NCBI GenBank assembly: GCA_963082975.1
Contig: OY720345.1
Coordinates: 26,048,611-26,112,610, forward strand
Source of the DNA: Labia minor
Taxonomy: Eukaryota; Arthropoda; Insecta; Dermaptera; Spongiphoridae
DNA: 64,000 nt
Reading direction: 5' to 3'
The notes beneath the pieces were generated by a model. The model saw only the letters and a list, made by a program, of their open reading frames with translations. It made no database searches and was not told the DNA's origin. Shown here piece after piece: positions 34,101-46,500 of this stretch. Position 1 is the stretch's first letter; every line of letters begins with the position of its first letter. Both the position numbers and the translations under genes were made by a program.

Positions 34101-34683
34101 TTTTTAATTTAAATATTATAATATTTATAAAAATGTATATTTCAGCTAAATTTAAAAGAATATTTTTAAAATATTAAATTAAATATAACCTAGAGAGCGG
34201 TTTTTTGGCTTTCATTGGTTTAAGTCATTTGGACATTTTACTACCGTTTTACATTTTTCTAATTAATCTATACAACTTAACATATATTTAAATAAGAGAT
34301 TAAAAAAAATAACATAAACTTAATGGTTTTATATTTCTACACATCAAAGGGGATGATATATAAACACGTTTGATTAAACAATTTCTCTTTGTCTTATATA
34401 TAATAAAAAAAAACAATCAAATTAATAAATTAATGTTATAATTAACATTTAAATAGGTGTTTTAATTTAAAAACATAAAGAAAGGTAAAAGGTTTTGAGT
34501 GAACATTCGGGATGTAATTTTAACCTAAATAAAATATCATATTAATAATCTGATTATTTTTAAAATTTTAATATATTATAAAATATATTTGGGAGTGTAA
34601 ATAATATAATTAAATATTTATTTAATTTTAAAAAGAAATATCAAAATTATACTTTTATTGTAGATAGATGCGTGTTATGATTA

Positions 34684-34903
34684 AAGTGACCATACGTCCC
34701 GTTTTCAGGTAGCTTATCCCTTATTTAAAATTTATTATTATATTATTATACTCTTATTGTTATATTATTTACTATATTTTTCAGTTATTTTCATTATAAT
34801 AAACAGAAATAATGAAAAATATACATTTTCTTCATAGCCTTCTCAAACTAATACCGAAAATTAAAAAATGTCCCGTTTATAGGGAAAAAATTAATGATCA
34901 CGT
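34684..34903. mobile_element. Possible PIF/Harbinger-like MITE
   Basis: AAGTGACCATACGTCCCGTT at the left and the inverse AACGGGACATT with ...TGATCACG at the right suggest degraded inverted ends flanked by TTA. The internal DNA is AT-rich. This is weak evidence. Confidence 0.3.
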
Positions 34904-34914
34904 TAGTTATGATA

Positions 34915-35420
34915 CAAGGGCATATCAATAAGTCCGTGACTTTTTGAGTGAAACAGAGGTTTTTAGATAAAAAATTATTTTATTTTTCAACGTAGTCTCC
35001 TTTGAGCTTTATATACTTCATCCAACGTTTCTCCAATTTTTTTATCCCTTCCAAAAAATAAGATTTGTCGAGGACATTTTTGGTGCTGATTCACCCCGAG
35101 AAACTCACTGTTTTGACTGCTGTTTGGCCTCTGGTCTGTTGTGGTAGATCCACGTTTACGAAACGGTCCCAAAACTCGGTTTCAGTAATGTTTTTTCGGC
35201 AAAAAATAATTCTTGATGATTACACGTGAACTTCACTTTTTTTCCATTTTCTTCTCAAATCACGAAGTAGTCTGCTATTATTGGATGTCAAACCAAAATT
35301 AAAATATCCAGCTGGTTCAAATTTCGACAGGAGTCAGCTGATAGCTAACAACAGGAACACTTTTTGCCATTTCATTTAAGAGGAAATTCAAAAAGTCATG
35401 GACTTATTTACTTGCCCTCG
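34915..35420 (-). mobile_element. mariner-type element, shortened, with TA duplication
   Basis: The ends CAAGGGCATATCAATAAGTC and CGAGGGCAAGTAAATAAGTC (the latter in reverse complement) are inverted repeats flanked by TA. Same family as 15-451. On the minus strand near 34990-35060 the frame FLEGIKKLEKRWMKYIKLKG then DYVEK-stop is the typical C-terminus of a mariner transposase. The rest of the gene is missing or scrambled. The 61-codon frame listed in another phase is a shadow. Confidence 0.75.
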
Positions 35421-36540
35421 TATTATGGAAACGTTTATTTTGTTAAATTGTCTACCAATATCACCCAAAATATCAAATTCATATATATAATATATATATA
35501 AGAAAAAAATTCCTCGAAATGGCGCCAAAATGGGTACCGAAACGTCGAACTCAAATCTCACAATAAAACTTGACAATGAACATATATATGTATATAAAAA
35601 TATTTATTTATAGTAAATTTAATTATTTTTATTTAATTATGTTAAAAATATATTTACACAAAAATAAACTTTAGTTTTGTTTTATTAAAAAAATCATAAA
35701 TTCCTTCTTTAATTAAAATTATTAATTAAACATTCATATATCCATATAAATCTGTGCGTCTCTGTGATTCCACGGAACTCGAAAGTTCTTGTCCACAGCA
35801 ATTGCATTCCTTCAACCTTGACTATCTTGAGCTATCTAAAATATTTAACTTAAAATATAAAAGTTTATCCAATTATGAATCATGTTTGCCATGGGAAAAA
35901 GTTTGATAATGAATGATAATAAATAAATAATAATTTCCGTTTGATTTAAAATGATTTTTCAAAATAATTAAGATATGATCATAAGAGTTTTGAGCAGATG
36001 AAGAATGCAAGAATTTTCAAAGAATAAACAATTTTAATTTTAGACAAGCAATTTTAGTAAACATTGAATGTTTCACATCATTTCATCTCCAATATAAATA
36101 AGTGTTTTAAGATAAGAAATGAATTTAGGAATAATTCTTACTCTATGCTAATGAATCTGATCATACTTCCTAAATCCATAAATAATTCTTTCAACATACA
36201 TCTAATTTGATGTCTTGTTAAAATGAGATTTTGTTTCCCCTCCATTCTATTATTGATTATATATCAATTAGTGGATCATTTTGTCGGAATGTCATAAAAC
36301 TTTCATCACGATGACTAAACTTTGGCGTCCGACGATGGTCCCTTCGTCAGGGGCCCACTTGTCATAGATGTCACTAGGGCGGCCAATTTTCATTTCCTGG
36401 TGAAATGTTTCTCGAAATGATATTTGAGAATCCAAATTAAAAAAAACTCCCCTGATATAAATTGCAATCTTTTTAAATACCGACGCATTAATAAATAAAT
36501 GATTCGGTTCATTTTTAATCATATAAAAAAATGACATAGA
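35421..36540. repeat. Region with GAAACGTCG and hairpin repeats
   Basis: At 35515-35578 the sequence GGTACCGAAACGTCGAAC belongs to a dispersed family also at 36296-36412 (minus, decayed, CGAAGGGACCATCGTCGGAC), 54640-54745, 54905-55025 and 56470-56575. At 35748-35830 TGATTCCACGGAACTCGAAA and GTTCTTG contain the hairpin GAACT-CGAA-AGTTC, as at 28490 and 51048. I suspect retroelement 3' tails for the first family. No gene is seen. Confidence 0.4.
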
Positions 36541-36946
36541 TCACCCGGTAATTTAATTACCTTCATTTCCTAAATGAATCCATTCTACCTAATTATGTAT
36601 TTATTCCTGATTAAATATATGAAGATCTAAGTTATATATTTATTTTCTACTTTAAAGGCGTTTTTTTATTTTTGTAGTTTAAATCTTTCATAGAAAGTTT
36701 CTGTTAAAATAAAATCTTTTGCTTACAAAATAAAAACTATTTCTAAATAAATAAAATAGAATTAAACTATTTAATAAAATATTTTTTTTATTTTTCAATC
36801 GAAAAAATTTTAAGTTTCTAAGAGTAAAGTATTTATATTATTATAGTATTTTCCAGTATACGTTTTTCACAGATCTTTACGTTTCAAGTCATACTGATTA
36901 AATAAAAGTAGTTTCCCCCTTGAGATATGTCTTTGTGTATATGTAG

Positions 36947-36979
<33 letters not shown>

Positions 36980-37373
36980 ATGTGTGTGTCAGAAAAATTT
37001 AACAAAATTTCTGTCAAATAGTAAACCGAACATACACAGATTTATATTTATATTTATATTTAAGCTTCTTTTAGAGTGCTAACGACCTGGTAACATTTTT
37101 GCCTAAATAATACATAAATAAATAAATATTATTATGTTTTTAATTTTTAAAATTTATATAATATTAATTATATTGTTTTCAATATACCTTTTAAAAATAT
37201 TTTACTATTTAACTTCTCAAAACATTTTTTTAATATATTTAGAAATAGGGTAGCTAATGAGAACAAATATATTTAAATTACTGATATATATATATATATA
37301 TCAATTTGAAAGTAATATTGGGCTACTACATATTTCCGATTGATTTTTCTTAGTAACTAACTTTAAACTTAAA
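36541..37373. other. AT-rich DNA, no gene seen
   Basis: Homopolymer and TA-rich, with a (TA)n/(TG)n microsatellite at about 36946-36990. No open frame or recognisable motif. Confidence 0.55.
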
Positions 37374-37957
37374 AATTAGCTGGAGTGTCTCCACTCGACT
37401 ATCTCGCAATTTGAATTGGATTAAATAACATAATATATTATATTTAAATTAAATTTAATTAATTATAAATAATAAATAATAAATATTAAACCAGCGCATG
37501 TTTGGCTCTTTGTTGATGGCAACACGTCACGTGTTGGCGCGTGAGATTTGCAGTGTTAAAAAATTAATTCTAGTACTTTCAGCGATTCAATCAAGCTGGA
37601 ATTCTATAAATAGCAGTTTTATACCATTATTAATCATGTGAAAAATTATCAAACATATATCTTTATTTTTACGGTCACTTTAGAGGAAAAAAAATCAAAA
37701 CGTTCTTCCGGTTGAGCTACATTTCTCAAAAGTTGATAGAAAACTACGAATTTTGAATAATGCTCATGTACCAAATTTCATCATTCTAGCTCAAACCGTT
37801 TTTGCGTAATCTTGGTTACATACATACACACACATACAGACATTTTTCTCAACCTTAGTGAAAATGATTCAGGAACCTTCAAAACGTATAAAAAACATCA
37901 AAATCTCGACATCGAAAATTTTCGTGATCGTAATACTATCTCTTACGAAATAGTAAA
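37374..37957 (-). mobile_element. Family B Helentron-like repeat, copy 4
   Basis: A nearly full-length minus-strand copy, very close to copy 1 (8744-9356). It has the hairpin GGAGTGTCTCC at the plus-strand left, GTCACGTGTTGGCGCGTGAG, the core and a short CA repeat. The terminal hairpin ACTATCTCTTACGAAATAGT has one change. Confidence 0.75.
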
Positions 37958-38873
37958 AATATATAAGATAATATCTATTTAAGGCACTTAAATAATATTA
38001 ATAAAATTATCAAATTTGATATTTAGAGTGTATGTTTACAAAAAGTTTTATTTACCCAGGGAAATTTATAGGTATTTATACCAGGGAAGAAAAGATAAAT
38101 GTTTCCAGAAAAGTTACAAGGAGTGAAAACTGAACAAAAATTAATCATCCCCACTCCTTAATACTGTTTACAGATAACATAAGAGATTACAAAAATTGTG
38201 AAATTTTCCACATTTATTTATATATATATATATTTGTAAATTATTATTGTATTATTGGTTTAAATAAATTATAATAAATAGTTTTTATACTAATTAGAAG
38301 ATAAAAAAGTAAATGGAGTGGTGAAAGATAATTACCACAAATAAAAAAATAAAATAACCCATCAGCTTCCTTTTGATTTAATTTCTTTTAACAGCCAATT
38401 GTCCTTTTGAAATTCCACGTCTTGAAATCCCATTAAGAAAATAAACAACTTACCCTGAAATAACCAATACTTAGCTAAGAATAAATGGCATGACGCTGAG
38501 ATTCAAAGTCATTCGACCCTTTTTGTTTCAAAGATTACAGAACAAATCTTTCTAACTTTCATTAAAAAATAATAATAATCTTTTTTTAACAACTTTTAGA
38601 TTATAAAAGTCAATTTTAATTTATTGTACAGTTGTTTAAATTACTAAAAACTAATATATTTGACACGATAATAATGATATTATGATAGTAATGCAATCTT
38701 TTTTCTTATAGATATTATAATTTTATTAGAAAATAAATTCCTACGATTATAAAAAAACGTCTTTTAAAATAATAATATACCTACTTACTACTGTAATTAA
38801 AATACCTGAAACTTAAAGAAAAGATTAAAATTAAAGATTTTTTAAACAAAAAACATTACACATACTTTAGATT

Positions 38874-39248
38874 AGTGATTCTCAACCACTGTGCCGTGTC
38901 ACTTTTGTGTGCCGAGAGATTTTCAAAATGTGCCGCCAAATTTTACAATTTCAAATTCAAGTTCATATTAAGAAAAAGTACTTATTTTTTATATGCATAA
39001 AAAGGTAAAATGTTTTTGTGATCAGGCTTTTAAACATTTACTAATTTTTTTCATTTTTTCAATATGGTTCTAAAAAAAACAAAAAAGTAAAATGTTTTTG
39101 TGATCAGGTTCTTAAACATTTCCGACTTTTTTGCAATTTTTTCAATATGGTAAATAAGTAAATAACTTTTACACTTATCTTTTTCTTTCTTTCTTTCTTT
39201 TTAAACCGTTAAAAGTGTGCCGCGGTAAAAAAAGGTTGAGAATTACTG
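38874..39248. mobile_element. hAT-like MITE
   Basis: The left end TAGTGATTCTCAACCACTGT and the right end in reverse complement CAGTAATTCTCAACC form hAT-type inverted ends, with GTGCCG near both. The middle holds two copies of a segment starting AAATGTTTTTGTGATCAGG. Flanking octamers do not match convincingly, so the insertion is old. Confidence 0.6.
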
Positions 39249-41734
39249 ATTTTGTTATTAATTATTAAAATTGTCTAAATAGCGAATTATTAAAAAGAAA
39301 AAAAGAAATAATATGAGAGTATAACTAGAAATTTCAATTTTAAATTACAAGATCTAAAAATAAATTTAAAATCATAAATTTACATATTCAGAGTTTTTCA
39401 TTAATAATTAAAAAAATATGTATGCAAATAATAATTTCTAAATGTTAGTAAAATTGTGTTTAAGCCATAATAACAGAATTTATTACTATTAATGAACTAA
39501 AACAAAAAAATACAATAACATTTAATAAATTGACTGTAAAACATAAAAAAACGAGTAAAAGAATGAAGAAATAAATTTATGATATAAAATAAATTATTCT
39601 AATAACAACATAAGTAGTATTAATGGAGATGAATAATTGAGCGGTGTTTTGCCTGTCACATTTGTCACTATAGATTGAGTGTACTTGGAGAGAAACAAAT
39701 TTTAAGAATTTCATACGATGTTACAAATAATAACATACTTTTTTTTTGGAATTGAGCCCAAAATTTAATTAACAATATGTGTTTGTAGGAAAGTAGATCA
39801 TATTGAGGATTTAAGAAGTTCATATTTTTCTTATTTTCTTTTTTTTATTTTTTAAAACTTAGCCCCTCTAATAGACTTTTTAAATATTATTATGTATTAA
39901 TTTTGTTACAGTCTTTAAATTGAGATTTTTTTGTAGTTTATTCATCATTTTTAGAAAAAATTTTTTTTTTCTAGTTTTATCAATAATTTTTCAAATAATA
40001 TTTAAATAAGATTTATTAAAATTTAAAATAGATTACTTCAGAATCATAAATACCATTCAAAGCCAAAGAAGACAATTATCAATCTTACATAAAACTACTT
40101 AAAATTTCTGGTTAAACCTTAAATCTGTTTGGGGCCCACGCCTCACCGAGGGGACATTTAATTGTAAAAGGGGGCAACTCGAAAATGGTCTCGATACGAG
40201 TTTAACCCTTTTGCTTTGGGCAAAAGAAACCGTCTGGATATAACAGAACCGAGAGACTTGAGACTAAAGCTAACTAAATTGGAACCTAACATAAAATCTC
40301 TGTACAGCAAGCATCAAGCTCAACAATCTCTCTAAATTCAAATATTAAATTATTATAGAAAAATCTTTATTAAAATTATTTCGAATTCTAATTTTAGTTT
40401 TTCATTATATGTTTTGAAAATTTACTTACTTTCGTTAACACTGATTTCTTCCTAAAAATTATCATTTAAGTTTCTTAATTGAACAATTAAATTTTTTAAT
40501 ATTAAAAATTATGTATATGTTACATAGAGGGAAAAAAGAATTTTAGAAGGGTTTAGGTGTGACATGGCATAAAAAAAAGATGCGAAACACTGCCTTAAAC
40601 TGATTCTATCTTTACTCCTTTCTTTGAAGGCACCATCAGTATAATTAATTTATGTTTAATTCCATTGAGGACGCTGCAGAGATTGGATCAAGTGATAATC
40701 AGTGATTGAGATGTTTGGACTATACTATACGGTGGATTAATTAAAATCTCCCAACATAATCTTGATGGATAATCAAAGATGTGTTAGGTGTAGTCATGGA
40801 AGACAAAACCATTCTTATTATTCAATTTAGAATTTATCACCATTTTTAATATCTTTAAAAAATGGCTTATTTTCATTGTGTTTCAGCTAAGCTCCGCAGA
40901 TACTATCATATATTAAGATTAATTTTGTCTCCATTATGTGTAAATGATTCAAAACTGTTTTGTTGTTAATGCTTAGCTCTATACCAATATCGATTCTATT
41001 GATTTGCTTATCTTATTGTCTTACTTGATTTTTTCAAAAGTTCATCAGTTTCTTTAATAATCAGACGTCTGGAGCGTGACGGAGATCGAAAACAAGCTAA
41101 TCATTTCTGCGCACCACATTTTAATTAAGTATCGTCATTTTACACAGCATAAATTTTTCCAAAACCTGAGTAAATAAAGGGGTCTCTGACTGTACAAACA
41201 ATCCTGGTATGGATATTGAAATTCTGCAAAGAGGTATCTTCAGCCCAATATTTTTATGTATTTAGGGTCATTCTCTAAATTGAATAATCTAAAATTCATC
41301 TTCATACAATTCTTTTTAATTTGTTTTTGAAAAATTTAATTTTGTGATTTGAAAAGTGAAAAAACATTGAGAAATTTCAAATACCAAAAAAAACATGTAA
41401 AAATAAATTCAATTTATTTTCAAAGAAAATAAATCTTCATACTTCATTCCAAGGTGCTGAATAAGACTTGAATTTACCATAAAATATATACTTCGTCATT
41501 TATACTTAAAGAATGTTAATTTTTATAATATTTATATAAGTACCTGGTTCACGGAGCCGTGGGTTTTAAAAAAATTATTCCTCATGAACTATGAATATTT
41601 AAAATTAAGATTATTATTTAAAATAAATAAATGACAAAATATTTGAAACTATTTCAAATAATTTAAAAGAACATAAATTAATAAAAAAATAGTCATAAAC
41701 GTACGTATTAATACACCTAAAGACAAAAAAGTAT
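39249..41734. other. AT-rich DNA with an unexplained complex block at 40120-40330
   Basis: The block begins GGGGCCCACGCCTCACCGAG and contains CTTTTGCTTTGGGCAAAAG, a stem-loop. Frames crossing it have stops. It could be a non-coding RNA, a decayed exon or a repeat. The remainder, including 41060-41260, gives no gene. Confidence 0.4.
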
Positions 41735-42000
41735 GGCCTGTGGATATAACAATATATATTTCGTAATTTAATTACAAAATATTATTAAAATAAACATTTT
41801 TAATTTTATTTATAATATTTTGTATTTAAGGAAGCGACGTCCGGCGTTTCCCCGTGCCATTTTTTTTTTATTATTAAAATTCCTATTTTAAATTAAGAAA
41901 AAACTAACAAAGATGATTTTTCTGGAGGCTGAAACTTATACAGATCGATTTTTCTTTATAAATATTATCTATGGTGTGAATTTCATAAAAATTCTTCGAG
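41735..42000 (-). mobile_element. Decayed family A fragment, copy 5
   Basis: Shares with copies 2 and 3 the order GGCCTGTGG, TTTTTAATTTTATTTATAAT, CGTCCGGCGTTTCCCCG, TTAAATTAAGAAAAAAC and AAAGATGATTTTTC. The 5' half is absent and identity is low. Confidence 0.5.
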
Positions 42001-42329
42001 CAGTTTAATATTTCAAAAATACAAATATTAATATATATATATATAAACAATTTTTGCTAGTATAATAAGATAAGATTTATTAAAGGTAAAATTTATTCTT
42101 CAAAGCCGAGAATTCTTAGGGATAATGGATCCAGTGAGTCTCGCAGAAAATAAATATAAATTTTTTAATAAATTATTGCTTCCTTTTTAAAAATAAATAA
42201 ATATGTTTGCGATCCTTTTATTAATAAGCAAAAAAAAAAAAATATATAAATCCCATCAGTTATCAGGGATGTCTTTTTCGTGCAAATATTTCACTGTTAT
42301 ATTATTTTTTTTGAATGGTGGTGAGTTTT

Positions 42330-42671
42330 TTTTAACCCAGAGGAATGCGGCGCCTGGCGATGTTTACGATAGAATACGCATGCGTGAAACGGCGAGCGCA
42401 GGTGAGAAGTCGAAATGCCGTGCGCTTGGTCTCAAGTCCGAATCTACCCGGCGAGGTGTCAACATCTCGCAGCTTTTGCTAAGGGTGACATTGGCAACTT
42501 CTATCCACACAAATACACATCCTTCCTAGGACGTTAAATTATATCTATCTGTTGGAAAATGGCGATAAGCTAGTCATATAATAATAATTATTATTATTTT
42601 TAATTGATCCATTCCAAATTGATTAGTGGTGAGAAAAAAAAAAGAATAGGACACTGTTAAGAGAGATTTTG
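42330..42671 (+). promoter_or_regulatory. GC-rich island, probable promoter and 5' leader of the phosphatase gene
   Basis: The most GC- and CpG-rich stretch of the window, from 42340 through the first coding exon. It contains the palindrome ACGCATGCGT (42376-42385), similar to an NRF1/ewg site, and a donor-like GCGCAG/GTGAGA at 42401, which would allow a spliced 5' leader. It directly precedes the candidate first exon. Open frames across it on both strands (42203-42529 +, 42574-42825 -) show no similarity and are probably by-products of the composition. Confidence 0.45.
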
Positions 42672-42748
42672 ATGAAGATGGTGTTCGAGGAATGTCCTTC
42701 AGCCCTGGCTGCCTCAGGAGATGCCGTCGCAGCTGCCCCAGGCGAAAG
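42672..42748 (+). CDS. Candidate first coding exon of the phosphatase gene
   Basis: The open frame MKMVFEECPSALAASGDAVA followed by AAPGE ends at the donor AAAG/GTAGGT. The second ATG (42678) has the better context, A at -3 and G at +4. The exon leaves AG as a partial codon, and exon 2 starts with A, making Arg and an open frame into KSARKSPARRTLSGIAHVTD. Exon 1 lies in the GC-rich island. The link across 17.9 kb of repeat-rich intron is inference. Confidence 0.5.
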
Positions 42749-43557
42749 GTAGGTCGGGGAACAACCGACGCCTTATGACTCATCTCCAATCTAAAAACGG
42801 ATTCAATCAAAAGTAACGAATGCATCCGAAAGAATCTCCCATAAATAAATATCTACCCTTGGAATTCATTAAAGGAATTCCGGTGAAACTTTAAACCTAT
42901 TACACTCGAAAAAATATAAACATTTCCATTTTTTCATTCTCCCCACACCACCCTCTCCTGCCTACCCAATCTAATAAGATATTTTTATATATTGTACGTT
43001 TTCTAAACCATAATCATAATTAAATTAAAATTAATTAAAAAATAAAAAACAAAACAAATCAAAGATGTCAAAAGTAGTGTTATAAAGAAATAGAAATATA
43101 TATTTTATTATAAAAATAATACAAATTTTATGAATATGAAAATAGTGATGGTTCATATTTATTTATACTAATTGATTATAAAAATTAAAACGTGATAGAA
43201 AAATAAGCAAATAATTACAAATTACAAACATCGAAGTACCATAAGTACTTCTTATATTGAAATCTTCACATAAATAAAAATATGTTATTTGTAATTATGT
43301 TATTTTCTAGTTACATATTCTAATAAATCATGTTTCAAATAAATAATAAAGTAAATTATTTATTTTGGTATTTATATTGGTAGAATTTCAAAAAAATTGC
43401 TATTTCTAATTATCTTTAAATGCACTATTATTTCATATAACTCTTCCTTTTGAAATTTTTTATAAAATATTTATTTATCATAGATTATTAATATAAAATT
43501 AATAATCAATTTTTTAAATATTATTATGGTTTTTGTAAAAGTATAGGCGGAGGAAGA

Positions 43558-43597
<40 letters not shown>

Positions 43598-46500
43598 GAA
43601 AATCATGTTTTTTCTAAAAAAAAAATATGTACAGATTAAGTATTTCTAATTGATTTAGAATTAAAAAAATATAGAAAATTTTATATTTTTAGAGTTATTT
43701 ATTTAAATTTGATCAAAAATTAAATCAGCCTCAAGATTTCATTGAATACGTATAATCGTGATTTATAAAGAAAAATGTAATGTTGATAAAAAGTAAAATC
43801 ATTAATTAATAAAAAAATATTATTTAATATAAACTTAAAATGTTAATAGAAAAATAAAAAAAAACAATTTAAAAATGACAATAATATTAGATAATATAAT
43901 AACATATTAAATGATTAGATTAATGCATTTGAAATTATGAAATATTGAGTGGTTGCCCTTCTTCCACTCAAAGAATCCAAAATTATAATTAAATAATTAT
44001 ATAAAGTCGAGAAACAAAACAAAATTAAGTTTTATTGACTAAAACAGCATAGCTTTAATAATATATAATTTTCTAAAAAATTTTGTTTCATTCACCTGTT
44101 CTCATCTAAAATATTTTATATTTAATAATATAGGTTTGAAAAAAAGTATTTTCTATTTTTTCAATTTTATTTTATTTTATAAATATTTTAATTCAAAATT
44201 TTTCAATATGTTATAATTAAATTAATGATTTTAAAAGTGAAAGAAAAAGTAAGTATATACCTATAGATTAATATAAAATAATCCATAAAATTGATTAATT
44301 TACGTGTACATGAAAAATAATTATACAGTAGAACCTCGATAAGTTAAAGTCCAAGGGAAACACAAAATATTTTAAGTTATCAAGGGTCTATGGTAGGGAC
44401 AGGTTAATAACATTTTTTTAAAGGCTAAATCATGTCGTTTCTTAAAATTCTCTAACCAGCCATTGCTGGTTTTAAAATTTTTGATTTTCAGCGAATTAGC
44501 GAACTCTTCAGCTTTTTCTTTCAGTATGGGTCCACTAACACGGATGTTATTGTTTCGACACTGTTTGAACCAAGTAAACAAACATTGTTCTAAATTAGGG
44601 AATTCGGCAATTTTTCGTCTTTTATTGAAGACTTTCTCTTGATTCTTGTTTCTTCAAGATTTCAGCTTCTAAGGGCCAATACAGAGATTACTTATTTAAG
44701 TTATAGACGTTGCGTATTTTAAGTTATTGAGGTTTTGGGCTCTGATGGGAAGGGAACATATATTTACTGAAGTTATAGAGTTTTTTAAGTTACCGAGGGG
44801 GGTTTGAGTTATCGAAATTCTTCTGTACTATAGTCTATATTATTTACGAATGTCTATTTTTAATTATTAATTTAAAAAATATTGAAATTTGAAATAATTT
44901 ATAATTTTGATAATTGCTATTTTAAGCGTATAAATTAGATACTTTTTATATTTATTGACTATATAACTTTAAAATAAGAGTTAGGGGGTTAAAAAGAAAA
45001 GAGTCTCGTCCTTTTCGTGTGAATAGTTGTAGTGACCTTTGGCTCTCTCCCCCATTTCATCGAAAAACCAGAACAAGGATCGATAGAAGTAGCTGTTAGA
45101 AAAATTTAATTCAAGCTACAAAATTAAAATTCTAAAGTATTTAATAATTTAATGAAAATTACAAAGGAATAAAAATAAGTTAATAATGAAATTTATTATA
45201 TAGTTTGTTTTTTGGAAGCAAAGAGTATATAAAACGATGATAGAATAAAATATTTATCATTCCTAAAAACTAATAACTTTATATACAAAATTCTTTAATA
45301 ATGTTTAACATTATTATATATTTTTATCTCTTGTGTTTTAAATGAACTAATTTAAATGAATAAAACTAATATTTTTTTGTTAATTTTTGTAATTAAAAAC
45401 GAATAAAATACACCTAATTCTTTCTGTATTCTTTTAATAATAAATACCAATTTAAGGTTTTTTTTTAAATTAATTATATTTTTTTTTAATTTTATAAATA
45501 ATTTAAAATTTAATTTATTTTATTCAATAAGAAACGAACAAAATTATTTAAAATAGGAATGTATACAGAATAGTTATTAATATTAATATTAAAATTTAAT
45601 AATATTTTTTAAGAAAAATCGATTTTATATTTATAAAATGAAATAGATTTGATATTTCTGGAATTTTTAAGTTTATTTATAAACGAATTGGAATATCTTA
45701 TTTCTATGTCATTGAATTGATTGATTTCTTATTTTCATGTTTATTTCATCTCAATGTAAATTATACCAAATGATGTATGAATTTATTATATTCAGAAATT
45801 TCAATTTATTAAAACATCAATAATATTTGACGATAAAATTGTAAAATGCTAAATATTTGTTTTGTGTGAATTAGAAAAAAACTTAAATTAATTTATTTAA
45901 TAATTTAATTATAGTTGACCAAAATTTTTAATTTCATTAAGATGTATATTTAATTAAAATATATATTTTTGAATTTATTACACGAGTATACTAATTAATA
46001 GGTAATCAAAAAGTGTATTTTAATTTAAATAGATTAAATTGTTTTAAGTGATTATTTCTGGGAAAACAGAAATATTTCATGTTGTTTTTAATTTTATTCT
46101 TAATATCATATTTTATGAATTTTCATAAAATGAATCATCATTAAAAAACTGTTATCATCTCTTCTATTTACAAAATATATTCCTTTGAAAATTGATGAAC
46201 TTATAATTTAATAATTTTTTTGTCGAATATTTATTAACTCTTTAGTACTAAAATTCTTACTCGTAATTTTTATTTATCTGGAAAATGACTTCTAATGTTT
46301 TTTTATTTCCTATTAAATTCATATGAATGAGGATATATTATAGGAACATCATCATCATCAATTTCATTTTCAATTTTTAAGCATATCTTTCCTTTACTTT
46401 CCCCCTTTCTTATACTTGCTCTCTCACACAAATATCATTTATTTTCTAGTTAAATTCCAAATGACATCTTGAACTAATATTTTCAAACTGCAAGAGATGA

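Noticed and set aside
36292..36537. Minus-strand 81-codon frame with PDEGTIVGRQSLVI
   Set aside because: Resembles the translated tail of a dispersed repeat; no domain and no splice context.
42203..42825. Frames of 108 (+) and 83 (-) codons over the GC-rich island
   Set aside because: No similarity, low-complexity ends, and they overlap the better candidate first exon with a donor in phase. The minus frame runs into a poly-Ile tract from an ATT repeat.
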